Positions 27,085-39,399 of a stretch of DNA of 64,000 nt are shown here, one piece after another. Source of the stretch: Pseudomonas versuta. Its GTDB lineage: Bacteria; Pseudomonadota; Gammaproteobacteria; Pseudomonadales; Pseudomonadaceae. The notes under the pieces were generated by a model. The model was not told the DNA's origin and searched no databases. It saw only the letters and a program-made list of their open reading frames with translations. Within the stretch, counting starts at the first letter, position 1. Every line of letters begins with the position of its first letter. The stretch lies in the NCBI RefSeq assembly GCF_001294575.1, contig NZ_CP012676.1:2356001-2420000 (forward strand), in the 5' to 3' direction. The translations under genes and the position numbers were made by a program.

Positions 27085-30000
27085 TCAAACCTCGATTTCA
27101 TCCAGCCAGCGGGCCATGTCATCCAGGCGCTCGCGATGCTCGACCGCCGCGGCGAACAAATCGCCCGGCAGCTGTAGGGCCAACTTCTGCACGGTGACGT
27201 GATCGAAGAAGGCGTTGATTGGCAGGTGACAGCCGTGGCGTTGTTGCAGTTGGGCGCGCACTTGCATGACGCTCAGCGAGTGCCCGCCCAGCTCGAAGAA
27301 ACTGTCGGTGACGCCGATCTGCTCCAGCCCCAGAACTTCAAGCCAGATGTCGACCAGCGCCCGCTCGGCATCGCTGCCCGGCGCTACATGGCCGCTGCTC
27401 GCGCCCGGCCCTTCGGGTTGCGGCAACTGTTTGCGGTCCAGCTTGCCGTTGGCCGAGAGCGGCATCGCCGGCAATTGCAGCAAGCGCCACGGCACCATGT
27501 ATTCAGGAACGTGCTGCCCCAGGTGAAATTTAAGCGCGGCTTCGTCGGCCTCGGTGCCGACCCAGTAACCGAGCAGTTGATTGTCCCGCGCCACCACCAC
27601 GCATTCGCGCACCGCGGCATGGGCCAGCAACACTGCTTCGATCTCGCCCAGCTCAATGCGCTGGCCGCGCAACTTGACCTGATGATCGAGGCGCCCCAGG
27701 TAGTCGATGGCACCATCGGCACGCCAGCGCGCCAGGTCGCCACTGCGGTACATCCGTTCGCCGGGCTCACCATAGGGATTGGCGACAAAGCGTTCGGCAG
27801 TCAGCCCCGGACGGCCCAGATAACCCCGGGCCAGATTGACCCCGGCGATGTACAACTCCCCTGCCACGCCCACCGGCACCGGGTTGAGATCGGCATCGAG
27901 AATATGGATTTGCGTATTGGCGATCGGACGTCCGATCGGCACGCTGCTGCCGTCCTCGCGGCAGGCCCAGGAGGTGACGTCGATGGCCGCTTCGGTCGGG
28001 CCGTAGAGGTTGTGCAACTCGCTGGCGGTTTGCTCCAGCACCTGACGCTGCAACTCCGCAGGCAGGGCTTCGCCACTGCATATGATCCGTTTCAGCGAAG
28101 TACAACGCGCCAGTTCACCCGCCGAGACGAACGCCTGCAGCATCGACGGCACGAAGTGCAGCGTGGTGATGCCGTGCTCGACGATCAGTTCACGCAAGGC
28201 CTGCGGATCACGGTGAGCACCGGGTGGCGCCATCACCAGTGCCGCGCCGCTGAGCAGCGGCCAGAAGAACTCCCAGACCGAGACGTCGAAGCTGTAAGGG
28301 GTCTTTTGCAGCACGCGGTCGCTGGCGTTCAAAGCGTATTCAGCCTGCATCCATTGCAGTCGATTGAGCAGCCCGGCGTGACGGTTACCGACGGCCTTGG
28401 GCTTACCGGTGGAGCCGGAGGTGTACAGGCAATAGACGAGGTTTTCCGGGCAGATATTGACCTGCGGTGCGGTCTGCGGCTGAGTCGCCAGCGCCAGGTT
28501 TTCCAGTGCATGCGGCGGCACGCAAGCAGCGCCGGACCAACTGTCCAGCAGGTGTGCTTGAGTCAGCAACAACGGGCTGCCGCTGTCGGCCAGCATCCCT
28601 TGCAAGCGCTCTCGCGGGTGGTCCGGGTCCAGCGGCAGATACGCGCCACCGGCCTTGATCACCCCCAACAGTGCAACCACCAGTTCCACGGAGCGCTCGG
28701 CGCACACCGCCACCGGCACGTCCGGGCCTACGCCCCGCACCTGCAACCAGTGCGCCAGCTGATTGGCCCGGGCATCCAGTTCGCCATAGCTCAGACGCGT
28801 ATCGCCAAATACCAGTGCCAGCGCATCCGGAGTGGCCCGCACCTGCTCCGCGATCAGGGCTGGCAGGCTCGCGTACTGTGCATAGTCGACCCCGGTGGCA
28901 TTCCACGTTTGAATCTGGCGGGTCTCGCCCGGGCTCAGCAATGTCAGGCTGGCCAAGGGCCGGGAGCTGTCTTCGAACTGTTGCAGCAGCCCGCCAAGGT
29001 GTTCGCTGAAGCGCACCACGTCGGCCTCGGTAAAGGCATCCAGGCGATAGCTGAATTCGATCTGCAACTGCGCACCGGCATGGATCACCAGGGTCAGCGG
29101 GTAGTGCGTGGTTTCGTGGCGCTGAAGCGGCGAGAACCGCAAGCCGCTGGCCTCGCCAAGGGCCTGTTCCACCGGATAGTTTTCGAACACCAGCAAGGTG
29201 TCGAACAGGGCCTGTCCGCCCTGCCCGGCCCAGCCCTGAATCTCGAACAGAGGCGTATGTTCATGCTCGCGCAACGCGCTGTTGAAAGCCTGCAACTGGC
29301 GCAGCCAGTCGCCCAGAGGTTGTTGCGCCGGTGGCGTCTGAATCACCGGCAAGGTGTTGATGAACAGCCCCAGGGTACGTTCGGCATCCGCCAGTTGCGC
29401 CGGACGTCCGGCCACCGTGGCGCCAAACGCCACGGTGGCCTGCCCGCTGTAGCGTTGCAGCAACAGGCTCCAGGCACCTTGCACCAGCGTATTGAGGGTC
29501 ACCCGCTCGCGGCGGGCAATGGCGATCAGGCGGGCCGTCTGCTGCGCGTCGCACTGCCAGTGGTGCTGGCGGTGACCGCTGCCAAGGGCCACGCCGTCCA
29601 CACTAGTGGCCAGCAGAGTCGGCGCGTCCAGCCCGGCCAGACGCTCACGCCAGAAGGCCTGACACTGCGCCGGGTCACGCTGTTGCAGCCACTGCACGTA
29701 ATCGATGTAACGCCCTGCCACTTCGCCGGGTGGTGTTGCGCGGTAGTGCTGCAAAACCTCGGCGATCAGCCGCGACGAGCTCCAGCCATCGAGCAACAAG
29801 TGATGACTGCTCAAAATCAATTGGTAGCGCTGTTCTTCCAGGCGTACCAGCAACACCCGCAGCAAAGGCGCCTGGCCAAGGTCGAAACCGTCCTCGCGCT
29901 CTTCGCGGGCCAGATCCTCGACCGCCGTGACCCGGTCGCTGCGCTCGCGCCAGTCAAGCAGGCGCACCGGCGACGGCACGCTGCGGCGCACCGCTTGCAA

Positions 30001-33000
30001 CGGCTGGCTCAGCCCCTCCCAGAGGAACCGGGTGCGCAACACGTCATGCCGGGCCACGGTGCTGTCCCAGGCCTGAGCGAAGCGCGTGGCGTCGAGGCCG
30101 TCGATGGCCAGGCTCAACTGGTTGAGATAATGGCTTTCGCCGGGAGCCTGCAAGGCATGGAACAACATGCCCTGCTGCAGCGGCGTCAGCGGATAGAGCA
30201 ACTCGGTGTCGGCGGGCAGTTGCAGACGCTCCAGCGCGGCCTGATCCAGCCTCGCCAGCGGGAAGTCCGACGGGGTGAAGCGTTGCGCGTCGGGGCTCAG
30301 GCAATGCTCGATCAAGCCTTGCAACTCCTCCCGGCACGCTGCGGCCACACGCTCGACCCAGGCCGTGGACAGGCGCGCGCTGCTGTATTGCCAGTTCATC
30401 TGCAATTGACCCTGGCGCACCTGGGCATTGATGATCAACTCGTTGCCCAGCGGGGCGTCCGCCGCCTGATCGTCACCGCCGCGCTCGGCGGCGATGCTGA
30501 ACAAGGCCCGGTGATCCAGGCCCCGATCGGTCTGCCCCAGATAGTTAAAGGTGATCGACGGCTGCGCGGCGCCAGCCAGTTCGGCGCGCACCCAGGGCTC
30601 GCCGAGATAGCGCAGCAGGCCGTAACCCATCCCCTGATCGGGCACCTGGCGCAGTTGCTCCTTGATCCCGCGAATTGCCGCACCCGCAGCAGCGGCCGGG
30701 TCAGTTTGCAGACGCACCGGATACAGGCTGGTAAACCAGCCCACACTGCGGCTCAGGTCAACGTCGGGACAGTCCAACGGCACTTCACGACCATGACCCT
30801 CCAGGCCCACCAGTACGCTTTCGCCAGCGGTCTCACGCAGCACCGCCCGGGCCAGCGCCGTCAGCAACAGTTCATCAACGCGGCTGCGATAGGCCTGAGG
30901 GGCCCGGGTCAATAACTGGCGGGTCAATGGCTCGTCCAGCCGTACCTGGCACTCGCGCACCTGGTCGCGGCGACGACTGCCGGCCGGGTCCAGCACGGGC
31001 AGGCTGACCGCCCCCGGCGCCAGTGTGGCGCGCCAGAAGTCCAGCTCGGCCAGACGCACCGGCACCTGCGCCTGGAGCACTTCGCCCCAGCGCTGGAAAG
31101 CACTGCTCTTGTTGCCAAGGTCCAGCGCCTGCCCGGCCTGCAACTGGCCATAAGCGCGCTGCAAGTCTTCCAGCAGAATGCGCCAGGACACCCCGTCCAC
31201 CACCAGGTGATGGGCGGCCAGCAACAGCCGCTGGCCATCCCCGGTGTCCAGCAACAGGCCACGCAACAGCGGGCCTTCACTCAGGTTCAAGCCGGCCTGG
31301 ACGATGCTGCAGACACTGGCCAGTTGGGCCGGGGTGGTGACCTGGACCTGCTCAAGGGGGACCGCAGCGGTGTCGGCGTGACTCTGCTGCCACACACCCT
31401 GCGCGTCCCGGGCAAAGCGCAGGCGCAAGGCATCGTGCTGGGCCACCAGCGCTTGCAGGGCACGCTCCAGCAGCCGCGGGTCGAGGCTTTCGCGCGGTTG
31501 CAGCAATACCGACTGGTTCCAGTGCTGGCGAACCGGGATCGGGCTCTCAAAGAACCAGGCCTGGATCGGCGTCAGGGCCGCCGCCCCGGCCACCGGACCC
31601 TGTGCCCGATCAACGCCCGGCGCAACCCTGGCCACCTGGGCCAGGGCGCGGATGGTCTGTTGTTCGAACACATCTTTGGGGGTCAACAGCACCCCGGCCT
31701 GACGGGCACGACCCACCAGTTGCAGGGACACGATTGAATCGCCGCCCAGTTCAAAAAAGTTGTCGCTGGCGCCGACCCGTTGCATACCCAGCAACTGCTG
31801 CCAGATCCCGGCCAGCAAGGTTTGCACCTCGCCCAGGGGCGCGACGAATTCGCCGTCCTGCACCTGCCAGTCCGGGGTGGGCAAGGCCGCCCGGTCGAGC
31901 TTGCCGTTCGGCGTCACCGGCAATTGCGCCAGCCAGATCAGCCGGGCCGGAATCATGTAGTCCGGCAAATGCCCGGCCAGGGCTTGCTTGACCCGCGTCT
32001 CCAGGCCCGGCTCATCGGCTGGCGTGGTTGCCACGCCATAAGCGACCAGTCGTGGCCCGGTGGGTGAAGGCAACGCTAGCACCACGCACGTCTCGACCTG
32101 CGGATGTTGCTGGATATGCGCCTCGACCTCCCCGGGCTCGATGCGATAACCACGGATCTTGATTTGCTGATCGATACGGCCGACGTATTCGATCACCCCT
32201 TCGGCACCCCACAACACACGGTCGCCGGTGCGGTACATGCGCGCCCCCGGCGCACCGAACGGGTCAGGCACAAAACGCTCGGCGCTCATGGCCGCGCGTC
32301 CGTGATATTCCCGAGCCAGACCAGTGCCGCCCAGGTACAGCTCGCCACTGACCCCGAGCGGCACCGGTTGCAGGCGTGCGTCGAGAATGTAGGCACGACG
32401 GTCGCCGACAGGACGGCCGATGGGCGCGTAGGCCGACAGGCAGGCCTGGCTGGCCGGCACCTTCCACACCAGCGGCGTGACCACGGTTTCGGTCGGGCCG
32501 TAGCCATTGATCAGGGTGCGCGGCGCCAGGGTCTGGCGGATCCGCTCGAAATTGGCCTGGGGCATGGCTTCGCCGCCGAAGGAGTACAGGTCCAGCGCCG
32601 GGGCATGCCCCCGGGTCCGGGCTTCGGCGGCCAGCTGGGTCAGATACACCGGCGGGAAGCCGGCGTTGGTGACCTGCTGCTCTTGCAGGGTCTGCAAGGT
32701 GCGCGCCGGGGACCACAGCTCTTCGTCGCGCAGCACCAGGCTGGCACCGCAGGTCAGCGCGGTCAGCCAGCGCTCATGGGCACCGTCGAAGGCGAAGGAG
32801 ATAAAGTGAAACTCGCGGGACTCGGCACTCATGTCATACAGCGGCGCGGTGGCATCGCAATGCATGGCCAACGGCCCATGGGCCACGGCCACGCCTTTGG
32901 GCGTGCCGCTGGAGCCGGAGGTGTAGATCAGGTACGCAAGATTCTGTGCATGCACCTCGACGCCGGGGGGCTGGTCGCTGTAGGTGTCCAGATCCAGCCG

Positions 33001-36000
33001 GTCGAGGTCGAGCATGGCCAGGCCCGGGGTTTGCGGCAGGCGATCGAGGGCCATCTGTTCGGTGAGCAACAGGCTCATGCCGCTGTCGGCCAGGACGAAG
33101 CCCAGACGTTCGCGCGGATAATCCAGGGCCAGGGGCACAAAGGCTGCGCCGGCCTTGGCCACCGCCAGCAACGCCACCAGCAGGCGGTTGGAACGCTGCA
33201 AGGCGACGCCGACCCGAACCTCGGGCCCGACACCGCGAGCGATCAAGGCGTGGGCCAGACGGTTGGCCTGCTGCTCCAGTTCGCCACGGCTCAAGTGCTG
33301 CCCTTCGCAAATCAGCGCAATACGCTGCGGATCGGCCGCGGCGTGGGCGGCGATACGCTGCTGCACACTGCTGAAGGCCGGGGCCGCGTAGTCCGAGCGG
33401 CTCCAGGCCATGAGTTGAGCTTGTTCAGCAGCGCTCAGCGGGCTAAGCGCTGCCAACGGCTGCAGCGCATCGGCACACAGGCCAAGCAACAGCTGCTGCA
33501 GATGTCCGGCCAGGGCCTCGACCCGCTCAGGGGCGAAAGCATCACGACGGTAGCCGAAGCTGATGTCCAGCGTGTCACCGGCGAAGATCGCCAGGGACAA
33601 TGGATAGTGGGTGGCTTCAAGGGTGCTGGAAGCTTCGATGCGCACCCCGCTGCGCTGGCGCATGGCGTGATCGACCGGGTAGTTCTCGAACACCAGCAGG
33701 CTGTCGAACAGGCTCTGCCCGCTCAGGCCCGCCCAACGCTGGATGTCGGCCAGCGGGGTGTGCTCGAACTCGCCGGCATCGGCGCTGCAGGCCTGCAGCT
33801 CGCGCAACCAGTCGCCCACCGCCTGTGCCGGCGCACCGCCAGCGATCACCGGCACGGTATTGATGAACAGGCCGACCACCGCTTCGGCATCATCCAGGGC
33901 TGCAGGACGGCCCGATACCGTGGTGCCGAACACCACCCGGGACTGGCCGGTATAGGTTTGCAGCAGCAGGGTCCACGCGCCCTGCACCAGGGTGTTGAGG
34001 GTGACCCGCTGACGCCGGGCAAACTGGCGCAGCCGCTGGCTGTCAGCCACCGACAGGCCGCCGCGAATCACCCCGTGGCCCGGGGTTTCGTCAAGGCCCT
34101 GGGTGTCCCGGGCCGGCAGGCTCTGGGCCAGCAGGGTCGGGCCATCCAGGGTTGCCAGACGCCCTTGCCACCAGGCCTGGGCCGCCTGCCCATCCTGGGC
34201 ACCGAGCCAGGCGATGTAATCGCGGTACTGGCTGCGCGGCGCCCGCGGCCGTTCACCGGCGTAATGTTGCAGCACTTCGCTGATCAGTCGCGCGCTGCTC
34301 CAGCCGTCCAGCAGGATGTGGTGGAAGGTCCAGATCATGCGGCAGCGAGTGGCATCCAGACGTAGCAACTGCACCCGTTGCAGCGGCAAACGTGTCAGGT
34401 CGAAACCTTCGGCGCGCTCAGCCCGGGCCCAATCATCCAGGGCTTGCTGGCTGAGCCCGCGGGCGTCATGCAACTGCGCTACGGCCGGGCCACGGCGCAA
34501 CACCGCTTGCAACGGCGTATCGAGCCCGTGCTCCCAGAGGAACAGGCTGCGCAGGGTCGGGTGTTGCTGGACGGTGGTTTCCCAGGCCTGCAGGAAGCGT
34601 TGCGGGTCCAGACCGTCAAGCACCACGTCGATCTGGTTGACGTAGGCCGCCCGGGCATCCCCTTGCAGGGTGTGGAACAGCAGCCCCTGTTGCAGCGGCG
34701 ACAGCGGATACAGGTCCTCGACGTCGCGGGCTGCCAGGGGCAGGCCGTCGAGCCGGGCCTGGCTCAAGCCCGCCAGCGGCACATCGGTCGGGGTCAGCGC
34801 GGCGTTTTGCGGGACCAGACAATAAGCGGCGAGCAAGCTCAGTTCGGCACGCAGGTCATCAAGAAGGCTTTGCAGTTGCGAAACGCTGTAGTGCCGGGCA
34901 TCGGCCCGGCCGTCGAATTGCAACTGGCCTTCCACCAGGCGGGCGTTGAGGGTCAAGGCATGGCTCAGGGGGGCAGCATCGTCGCGCTGGCGGCCCTGGG
35001 GTTCGCCGGCCAGGGCAAACAGGCGCTGGCCGTCAAGGCTGGTGTCGTACTGCCCCAGGTAGTTGAACATCACCTGCGGCCGGGCCTGCCCGTCAAGCAC
35101 TGCCCGGGCAGACGCCGGGCCGAGATAGCGTAGCGCGCCGTAGCCGATGCCCTTGTTCGGCACCTGACGCAGCTGCTCCTTGACCGCCTTGATCGCCGAG
35201 CCCAGATCGCCCGTACCCGGGCTCAGACGTACCGGGTACAGGCTGGTGAACCAGCCAACGCTGCGTTCGATATCCAGCCCATCGCCGAACGGTGCGGGCA
35301 ACGCATCGCGGCCATGGCCTTCGAGCTCGACGCTCAGGCAGTCCTGTGCGCTTTGGCGGCACAGGACCCGCGCCAGTGCCACCAGCAACAATTCATCCAG
35401 ACGCGTGCGATAGGCCGCCGGCGCCTCTTTTTGCAGGCGCCGGGTCAGTTCCGCCGGCAGGCGCAGGCGGCGCTCCACGGCCTGGCCCTCACTGCCCAAG
35501 GCCATTAGCGGCTGCCCTGCAGTCTGCGCGCACCAGTAGTCCAGTTCATCGAGCAGCGCCGGGCTGGCGGCGAACGCCTGCAAGCGCTGGCCCCACAGGG
35601 CGAAGCTGGCCCCCACCGGTGCCAGGGTCACGCGCTGGCCTGCCGTCAGTTGGCGATAGGCTTGCTGCAAATCTTCCACCAGGACACGCCAGGACACGCC
35701 GTCCACCACCAGGTGATGAACCACGATCAACAGACGCTGGCTGCCGTCGTCTAGGGTCAACAAGGCAGCGCGCAACAGAGGCCCCCGGGCAAGGTCCAGA
35801 CTGGCCTGCAAGCGCTCGGCCTCGCGCAGGAATACCTCGGTGTCCGGGGCATCCACCTCCACCAGCCAGTCCTCGGCGCAATGCGCGGTGTAGTCTTGTT
35901 GCCAGACGCCCCGGGCATCCTGCCCGTAACGCAGGCGCAGGCTGGCATGCTGTTCGGCCAGCGCCGCCAGACTGGCGCGCAGGGGTTCGACTTGCAGGGC

Positions 36001-39000
36001 CTGCAGCGGGCGCAGCAAAGCCGACTGGTTCCAGTGCTGACGCTGCGGGATGTCCTGGCTGAAAAAATATGCCTGGATCGGCGTCAGCGGCGCCGGCCCG
36101 ACCGTTACCGCCTGCTCCAGCTCGCCTCCCTGAGTCACGCTGCGCGCCGCCTGGGCCAGGGCCGCCAGCGTCGGGTGCAGGAACAGGTCACGGGGGCTCA
36201 GTTGCCAGCCGGCCTGACGCACCCGGCTGATCACTTGCAAGGACAGGATGGAATCGCCCCCCAGTTCGAAGAAGTTGTCGCCCAGTCCTACCTGATCCTG
36301 GCCCAGCACCTCGGCCCAGATGGTCGCCAGGGTCTGCTCGATTGCGCTGCCGGGCGCCACATAGTCTTCAGTCACCGGCCCTTGGGGCTGTGGCAACTGT
36401 TTGCGGTCGAGCTTGCCGTTGGCCGACAGCGGCATGGCATCCAGCTGCACCAAACGCCACGGCACCATGTATTCAGGAAGGTGACGGGCCAGATGGGCCT
36501 TGAGTGCATCCTCTTCGGTGGCATCCCCCACCCAGTAGCCGATCAGCTTGTCGTCGCGGGCAATGACCACGCTTTCCCGGACATTGGCGTGGCTCAGCAA
36601 CAGCGCTTCAATCTCCCCCAGTTCGATACGCAGACCGCGCAACTTGACCTGATGATCGAGGCGCCCCAGGTAGTCGATGGCGCCATCGGCACGCCAGCGC
36701 GCCAGATCGCCACTGCGGTACATCCGTTCGCCGGGCGCCCCATAGGGATTGGCGACAAAGCGTTCGGCAGTCAGGGCTGCACGGCCCTGATAACCCCGCG
36801 CCAGATTAATCCCGGCGATGTACAACTCCCCCGCCACGCCCACCGGCACCGGGTTGAGATCGGTGTCGAGAATATGGATTTGCGTATTGGCGATCGGACG
36901 CCCGATCGGCACGCTGTTGCCGTCCTCGCGACAGGCCCATGAGGTGACGTCGATGGCCGCTTCGGTCGGGCCATACAGGTTGTGCAATTCACTGCTGGTT
37001 TGCCCCAGCACCTGACGCTGCAACTCCGCAGGCAGGGCTTCGCCGCTGCAAATAATCCGTTTCAGCGACGTACAAAGCGCCAGTTCACCGGCCGAGACGA
37101 ACGCCTGCAGCATCGACGGCACGAAGTGCAAAGTAGTGATGCCGTGCTCGACGATCAGTTCACGCAAGGCCTGCGGATCACGGTGCGCGCTGGGCGGTGC
37201 CATCACCAGCGCGGCACCGCTGAGCAGCGGCCAGAAGAACTCCCACACCGACACATCGAAACTGTAAGGGGTTTTTTGCAGCACCCGGTCGCTGGCATTC
37301 AGGCCGTATTCGGCCTGCATCCATTGCAGGCGATTGAGCAGCCCGGCGTGACGGTTACCGACGGCCTTGGGCTTGCCGGTGGAGCCGGAGGTGTACAGGC
37401 AGTACACGAGGTTTTCCAGGCCGATATCGACCTGCGGCGCGGTCTGCGGCTGCATCGGCAGCGGCAAGGTTTCCAGTGCATATACCGGTACACCGGCAGC
37501 GCCGGACCACGTGCTCAATAGATGTTTCTGGGTCAGCAACAATGGGCTGCCACTGTCGGCCAGCATCCCTTGCAGGCGCTCTTGCGGGTGATCCGGGTCC
37601 AGTGGCAAGTACGCACCACCGGCCTTGATCACCCCCAATAGCGCCACCACCAATTCCACGGAGCGCTCGGCGCACACCGCCACCGGTACATCCGGGCCGA
37701 CGCCCTGAGCTTGCAGCCAATGGGCCAGTTGATTGGCCCGGGCATCCAGTTCGCCATAGCTCAGCTGCGTGTCGCCATACACCAGCGCCAGGGCGTCGGG
37801 GGTGGCCCGCACCTGCTCGGCGATCAAGGCTGGCAGGCTCGGGTACTGCGGGTAATCTTCGCGGGTCGCATTCCAGCTTGCGAGTTGCTGTTGCTCCGCC
37901 GTCGTCAGCGGCGGCAGTTCATGCAGCGGGCGTTCGGGTTGCTCCAGTAATTGCTCGAGCAGGTACAGAAAATGCGTGTGCCAGCCGTGCACGGTGGACG
38001 CTTCGAACAGGTCGGTGGCGTAACTGAAGGTGGCCGTGATCTGCCCCTGAGGGGTTTCTTCGGTGGTCAGGGCCAGGTCCAGCTGGGCGGTTTCGGCGGC
38101 CTGATCCAGGCGCTCGAACACCAGCCCGCCTGCCTGCAGCTGGCTGTCGCCACGCTGCAAGTGATTGAACAGCACCTGGAACAGCGGGTTGCGACCAAGG
38201 CTGCGCTGGGGTTGCAACGCCTCGACCAATTGTTCGAAGGGCAGGTCCTGATGGGCCTGGGCTTGCAAGGCTTGCTCACGCACAGCCTTGAGCTGGTCGA
38301 TAAAGGCTTCGCGGCGCGACACTTGCAGCGGCCAGACCTGAGTGTTGACGAAGCAGCCGATCAAGCCTTGGGTCGCCTGCGCCTGACGATTGGCCACCGG
38401 GATCCCGACCCGCACCTGCGCCTGACCGCACAGGCGGCTGAGCCACACGCCGTAGGCCGCGAGCAGAACCATGAACGGCGTGGCCTGCTGGCTACGGGCA
38501 AACTGGCGCAAGCGGGTGCTGGTGGCATCCGCCAATACCTTGCCGACCCGCGCCCCGCGATAGCTGGGCAAACCGGGACGCAAGTGGTCCGCCGGCAATT
38601 CCAGCACCGGCTCCTCACTGCCCAGGCGCTCACGCCAATACGCCAGCTGCTGCTCGCTCTCGCCGGACTCCAGCCACAGCCGCTGCCAGCGCGCGTAATC
38701 GCTGTATTGCACATCGAGGCCGGGCAACGGGCTGGCCTCGCCCCGCAAGTGGCGGGCATAACCACAGGCCAGTTCCTGGACAAACAACTCCACCGACACA
38801 CCGTCGGCGACGATGTGATGCATCGTCACCAGCAAGGCGTGGCGCTGCTCGGCGCAACGCACCAGGCACAGGCGCAGCAACGGCCCCAGGGTCAGGTCGA
38901 AGGGTTGCCGCGCCTGATCCTGGGCCAGGCGCGTCAAGGCGGCGTCCCGGGCCCGGTCTGACACCTCGCTGAGGTCTTCGCGGGCGAGGATCAGCCCGTG

Positions 39001-39399
39001 TTCAGTGGCGCCATGTACCCGCACCCGGGGCTCGCCGCCCTCTTCGGGAAAGTCGCTGCGCAGTACCGCGTGACGGGCGACGATGTCGGCCAGGGCAGCC
39101 TCCAGCGCCGCCTCGTTCAATTCCCCGGTGAGTTGCAGCCCGCCGGTAATGTGATAAGCGCTGGCGGTCGGTTCCAGTTGCCACAGCAGCCACAGTCGGT
39201 GCTGGCTGTAGGACAGCGCGCCCGCAGCCCCGGCGAGTGCCGGGACGATTGGCAGACGCCGGGCATCAATGCCTTTTTCCCGCAGCTGTTGCAGGAACAG
39301 CCGCTGCTTTTCACCTGGAAGTGCATTGAGCCGTTCGGCCAGCGGGCGCAACGGATCGTCACGGTGGCTGGGGCCGTGGGCTTGGCTCAGGTCATTCAT
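27085..39399 (-). CDS. NRPS, three modules C-A(Ser)-T-E / C-A(X)-T-E / C-A(Ser)-T
   Basis: A 4104-residue NRPS. Approximate landmarks: C1 HHIVADGVS 198; A1 core 670; T1 GGDSILSL 1050; E1 [10 protein letters not shown] 1231; C2 [10 protein letters not shown] 1696; A2 [12 protein letters not shown] 2160; T2 GGDSIVSL 2555; E2 [10 protein letters not shown] 2733; C3 [10 protein letters not shown] 3200; A3 core 3660; T3 GGHSLSVM 4040. Pocket residues read by eye are D-V-W-H-I-S-L-I-D for A1 and A3 (serine) and D-G-E-G-S-G-G-V-T for A2, where Glu at the 239 position suggests a basic or hydroxylated-ornithine side chain. The two E domains predict D-Ser and D-X. The gene overlaps the upstream NRPS stop by ATGA, so translation is coupled. 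No TE; the chain passes to the Asp module encoded next. Confidence 0.95.
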   Translation of the reverse strand: MNDLSQAHGPSHRDDPLRPLAERLNALPGEKQRLFLQQLREKGIDARRLPIVPALAGAAGALSYSQHRLWLLWQLEPTASAYHITGGLQLTGELNEAALEAALADIVARHAVLRSDFPEEGGEPRVRVHGATEHGLILAREDLSEVSDRARDAALTRLAQDQARQPFDLTLGPLLRLCLVRCAEQRHALLVTMHHIVADGVSVELFVQELACGYARHLRGEASPLPGLDVQYSDYARWQRLWLESGESEQQLAYWRERLGSEEPVLELPADHLRPGLPSYRGARVGKVLADATSTRLRQFARSQQATPFMVLLAAYGVWLSRLCGQAQVRVGIPVANRQAQATQGLIGCFVNTQVWPLQVSRREAFIDQLKAVREQALQAQAHQDLPFEQLVEALQPQRSLGRNPLFQVLFNHLQRGDSQLQAGGLVFERLDQAAETAQLDLALTTEETPQGQITATFSYATDLFEASTVHGWHTHFLYLLEQLLEQPERPLHELPPLTTAEQQQLASWNATREDYPQYPSLPALIAEQVRATPDALALVYGDTQLSYGELDARANQLAHWLQAQGVGPDVPVAVCAERSVELVVALLGVIKAGGAYLPLDPDHPQERLQGMLADSGSPLLLTQKHLLSTWSGAAGVPVYALETLPLPMQPQTAPQVDIGLENLVYCLYTSGSTGKPKAVGNRHAGLLNRLQWMQAEYGLNASDRVLQKTPYSFDVSVWEFFWPLLSGAALVMAPPSAHRDPQALRELIVEHGITTLHFVPSMLQAFVSAGELALCTSLKRIICSGEALPAELQRQVLGQTSSELHNLYGPTEAAIDVTSWACREDGNSVPIGRPIANTQIHILDTDLNPVPVGVAGELYIAGINLARGYQGRAALTAERFVANPYGAPGERMYRSGDLARWRADGAIDYLGRLDHQVKLRGLRIELGEIEALLLSHANVRESVVIARDDKLIGYWVGDATEEDALKAHLARHLPEYMVPWRLVQLDAMPLSANGKLDRKQLPQPQGPVTEDYVAPGSAIEQTLATIWAEVLGQDQVGLGDNFFELGGDSILSLQVISRVRQAGWQLSPRDLFLHPTLAALAQAARSVTQGGELEQAVTVGPAPLTPIQAYFFSQDIPQRQHWNQSALLRPLQALQVEPLRASLAALAEQHASLRLRYGQDARGVWQQDYTAHCAEDWLVEVDAPDTEVFLREAERLQASLDLARGPLLRAALLTLDDGSQRLLIVVHHLVVDGVSWRVLVEDLQQAYRQLTAGQRVTLAPVGASFALWGQRLQAFAASPALLDELDYWCAQTAGQPLMALGSEGQAVERRLRLPAELTRRLQKEAPAAYRTRLDELLLVALARVLCRQSAQDCLSVELEGHGRDALPAPFGDGLDIERSVGWFTSLYPVRLSPGTGDLGSAIKAVKEQLRQVPNKGIGYGALRYLGPASARAVLDGQARPQVMFNYLGQYDTSLDGQRLFALAGEPQGRQRDDAAPLSHALTLNARLVEGQLQFDGRADARHYSVSQLQSLLDDLRAELSLLAAYCLVPQNAALTPTDVPLAGLSQARLDGLPLAARDVEDLYPLSPLQQGLLFHTLQGDARAAYVNQIDVVLDGLDPQRFLQAWETTVQQHPTLRSLFLWEHGLDTPLQAVLRRGPAVAQLHDARGLSQQALDDWARAERAEGFDLTRLPLQRVQLLRLDATRCRMIWTFHHILLDGWSSARLISEVLQHYAGERPRAPRSQYRDYIAWLGAQDGQAAQAWWQGRLATLDGPTLLAQSLPARDTQGLDETPGHGVIRGGLSVADSQRLRQFARRQRVTLNTLVQGAWTLLLQTYTGQSRVVFGTTVSGRPAALDDAEAVVGLFINTVPVIAGGAPAQAVGDWLRELQACSADAGEFEHTPLADIQRWAGLSGQSLFDSLLVFENYPVDHAMRQRSGVRIEASSTLEATHYPLSLAIFAGDTLDISFGYRRDAFAPERVEALAGHLQQLLLGLCADALQPLAALSPLSAAEQAQLMAWSRSDYAAPAFSSVQQRIAAHAAADPQRIALICEGQHLSRGELEQQANRLAHALIARGVGPEVRVGVALQRSNRLLVALLAVAKAGAAFVPLALDYPRERLGFVLADSGMSLLLTEQMALDRLPQTPGLAMLDLDRLDLDTYSDQPPGVEVHAQNLAYLIYTSGSSGTPKGVAVAHGPLAMHCDATAPLYDMSAESREFHFISFAFDGAHERWLTALTCGASLVLRDEELWSPARTLQTLQEQQVTNAGFPPVYLTQLAAEARTRGHAPALDLYSFGGEAMPQANFERIRQTLAPRTLINGYGPTETVVTPLVWKVPASQACLSAYAPIGRPVGDRRAYILDARLQPVPLGVSGELYLGGTGLAREYHGRAAMSAERFVPDPFGAPGARMYRTGDRVLWGAEGVIEYVGRIDQQIKIRGYRIEPGEVEAHIQQHPQVETCVVLALPSPTGPRLVAYGVATTPADEPGLETRVKQALAGHLPDYMIPARLIWLAQLPVTPNGKLDRAALPTPDWQVQDGEFVAPLGEVQTLLAGIWQQLLGMQRVGASDNFFELGGDSIVSLQLVGRARQAGVLLTPKDVFEQQTIRALAQVARVAPGVDRAQGPVAGAAALTPIQAWFFESPIPVRQHWNQSVLLQPRESLDPRLLERALQALVAQHDALRLRFARDAQGVWQQSHADTAAVPLEQVQVTTPAQLASVCSIVQAGLNLSEGPLLRGLLLDTGDGQRLLLAAHHLVVDGVSWRILLEDLQRAYGQLQAGQALDLGNKSSAFQRWGEVLQAQVPVRLAELDFWRATLAPGAVSLPVLDPAGSRRRDQVRECQVRLDEPLTRQLLTRAPQAYRSRVDELLLTALARAVLRETAGESVLVGLEGHGREVPLDCPDVDLSRSVGWFTSLYPVRLQTDPAAAAGAAIRGIKEQLRQVPDQGMGYGLLRYLGEPWVRAELAGAAQPSITFNYLGQTDRGLDHRALFSIAAERGGDDQAADAPLGNELIINAQVRQGQLQMNWQYSSARLSTAWVERVAAACREELQGLIEHCLSPDAQRFTPSDFPLARLDQAALERLQLPADTELLYPLTPLQQGMLFHALQAPGESHYLNQLSLAIDGLDATRFAQAWDSTVARHDVLRTRFLWEGLSQPLQAVRRSVPSPVRLLDWRERSDRVTAVEDLAREEREDGFDLGQAPLLRVLLVRLEEQRYQLILSSHHLLLDGWSSSRLIAEVLQHYRATPPGEVAGRYIDYVQWLQQRDPAQCQAFWRERLAGLDAPTLLATSVDGVALGSGHRQHHWQCDAQQTARLIAIARRERVTLNTLVQGAWSLLLQRYSGQATVAFGATVAGRPAQLADAERTLGLFINTLPVIQTPPAQQPLGDWLRQLQAFNSALREHEHTPLFEIQGWAGQGGQALFDTLLVFENYPVEQALGEASGLRFSPLQRHETTHYPLTLVIHAGAQLQIEFSYRLDAFTEADVVRFSEHLGGLLQQFEDSSRPLASLTLLSPGETRQIQTWNATGVDYAQYASLPALIAEQVRATPDALALVFGDTRLSYGELDARANQLAHWLQVRGVGPDVPVAVCAERSVELVVALLGVIKAGGAYLPLDPDHPRERLQGMLADSGSPLLLTQAHLLDSWSGAACVPPHALENLALATQPQTAPQVNICPENLVYCLYTSGSTGKPKAVGNRHAGLLNRLQWMQAEYALNASDRVLQKTPYSFDVSVWEFFWPLLSGAALVMAPPGAHRDPQALRELIVEHGITTLHFVPSMLQAFVSAGELARCTSLKRIICSGEALPAELQRQVLEQTASELHNLYGPTEAAIDVTSWACREDGSSVPIGRPIANTQIHILDADLNPVPVGVAGELYIAGVNLARGYLGRPGLTAERFVANPYGEPGERMYRSGDLARWRADGAIDYLGRLDHQVKLRGQRIELGEIEAVLLAHAAVRECVVVARDNQLLGYWVGTEADEAALKFHLGQHVPEYMVPWRLLQLPAMPLSANGKLDRKQLPQPEGPGASSGHVAPGSDAERALVDIWLEVLGLEQIGVTDSFFELGGHSLSVMQVRAQLQQRHGCHLPINAFFDHVTVQKLALQLPGDLFAAAVEHRERLDDMARWLDEIEV
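27441..28905 (-). repeat. Ser A-domain DNA repeat, copy A (pairs with copy at 39749-41213)
   Basis: This stretch of the last A domain of the three-module NRPS aligns without any length change (constant offset of 12308) to 39749-41213 in the next NRPS gene, with only scattered substitutions. Both copies belong to Ser modules that lack an E domain. Confidence 0.85.
36361..37440 (-). repeat. Ser A-domain DNA repeat, copy B (pairs with copy at 44187-45266)
   Basis: About 1.08 kb of the first A domain here aligns at a constant offset of 7826 to 44187-45266 with only a handful of base differences seen by eye. Both copies belong to Ser modules followed by an E domain. Confidence 0.88.

Noticed and set aside
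27199..30915. Plus-strand open frame of 1238 codons opposite the three-module NRPS
   Set aside because: Antisense shadow. Its content repeats wherever the A domains repeat, as expected from the coding strand.
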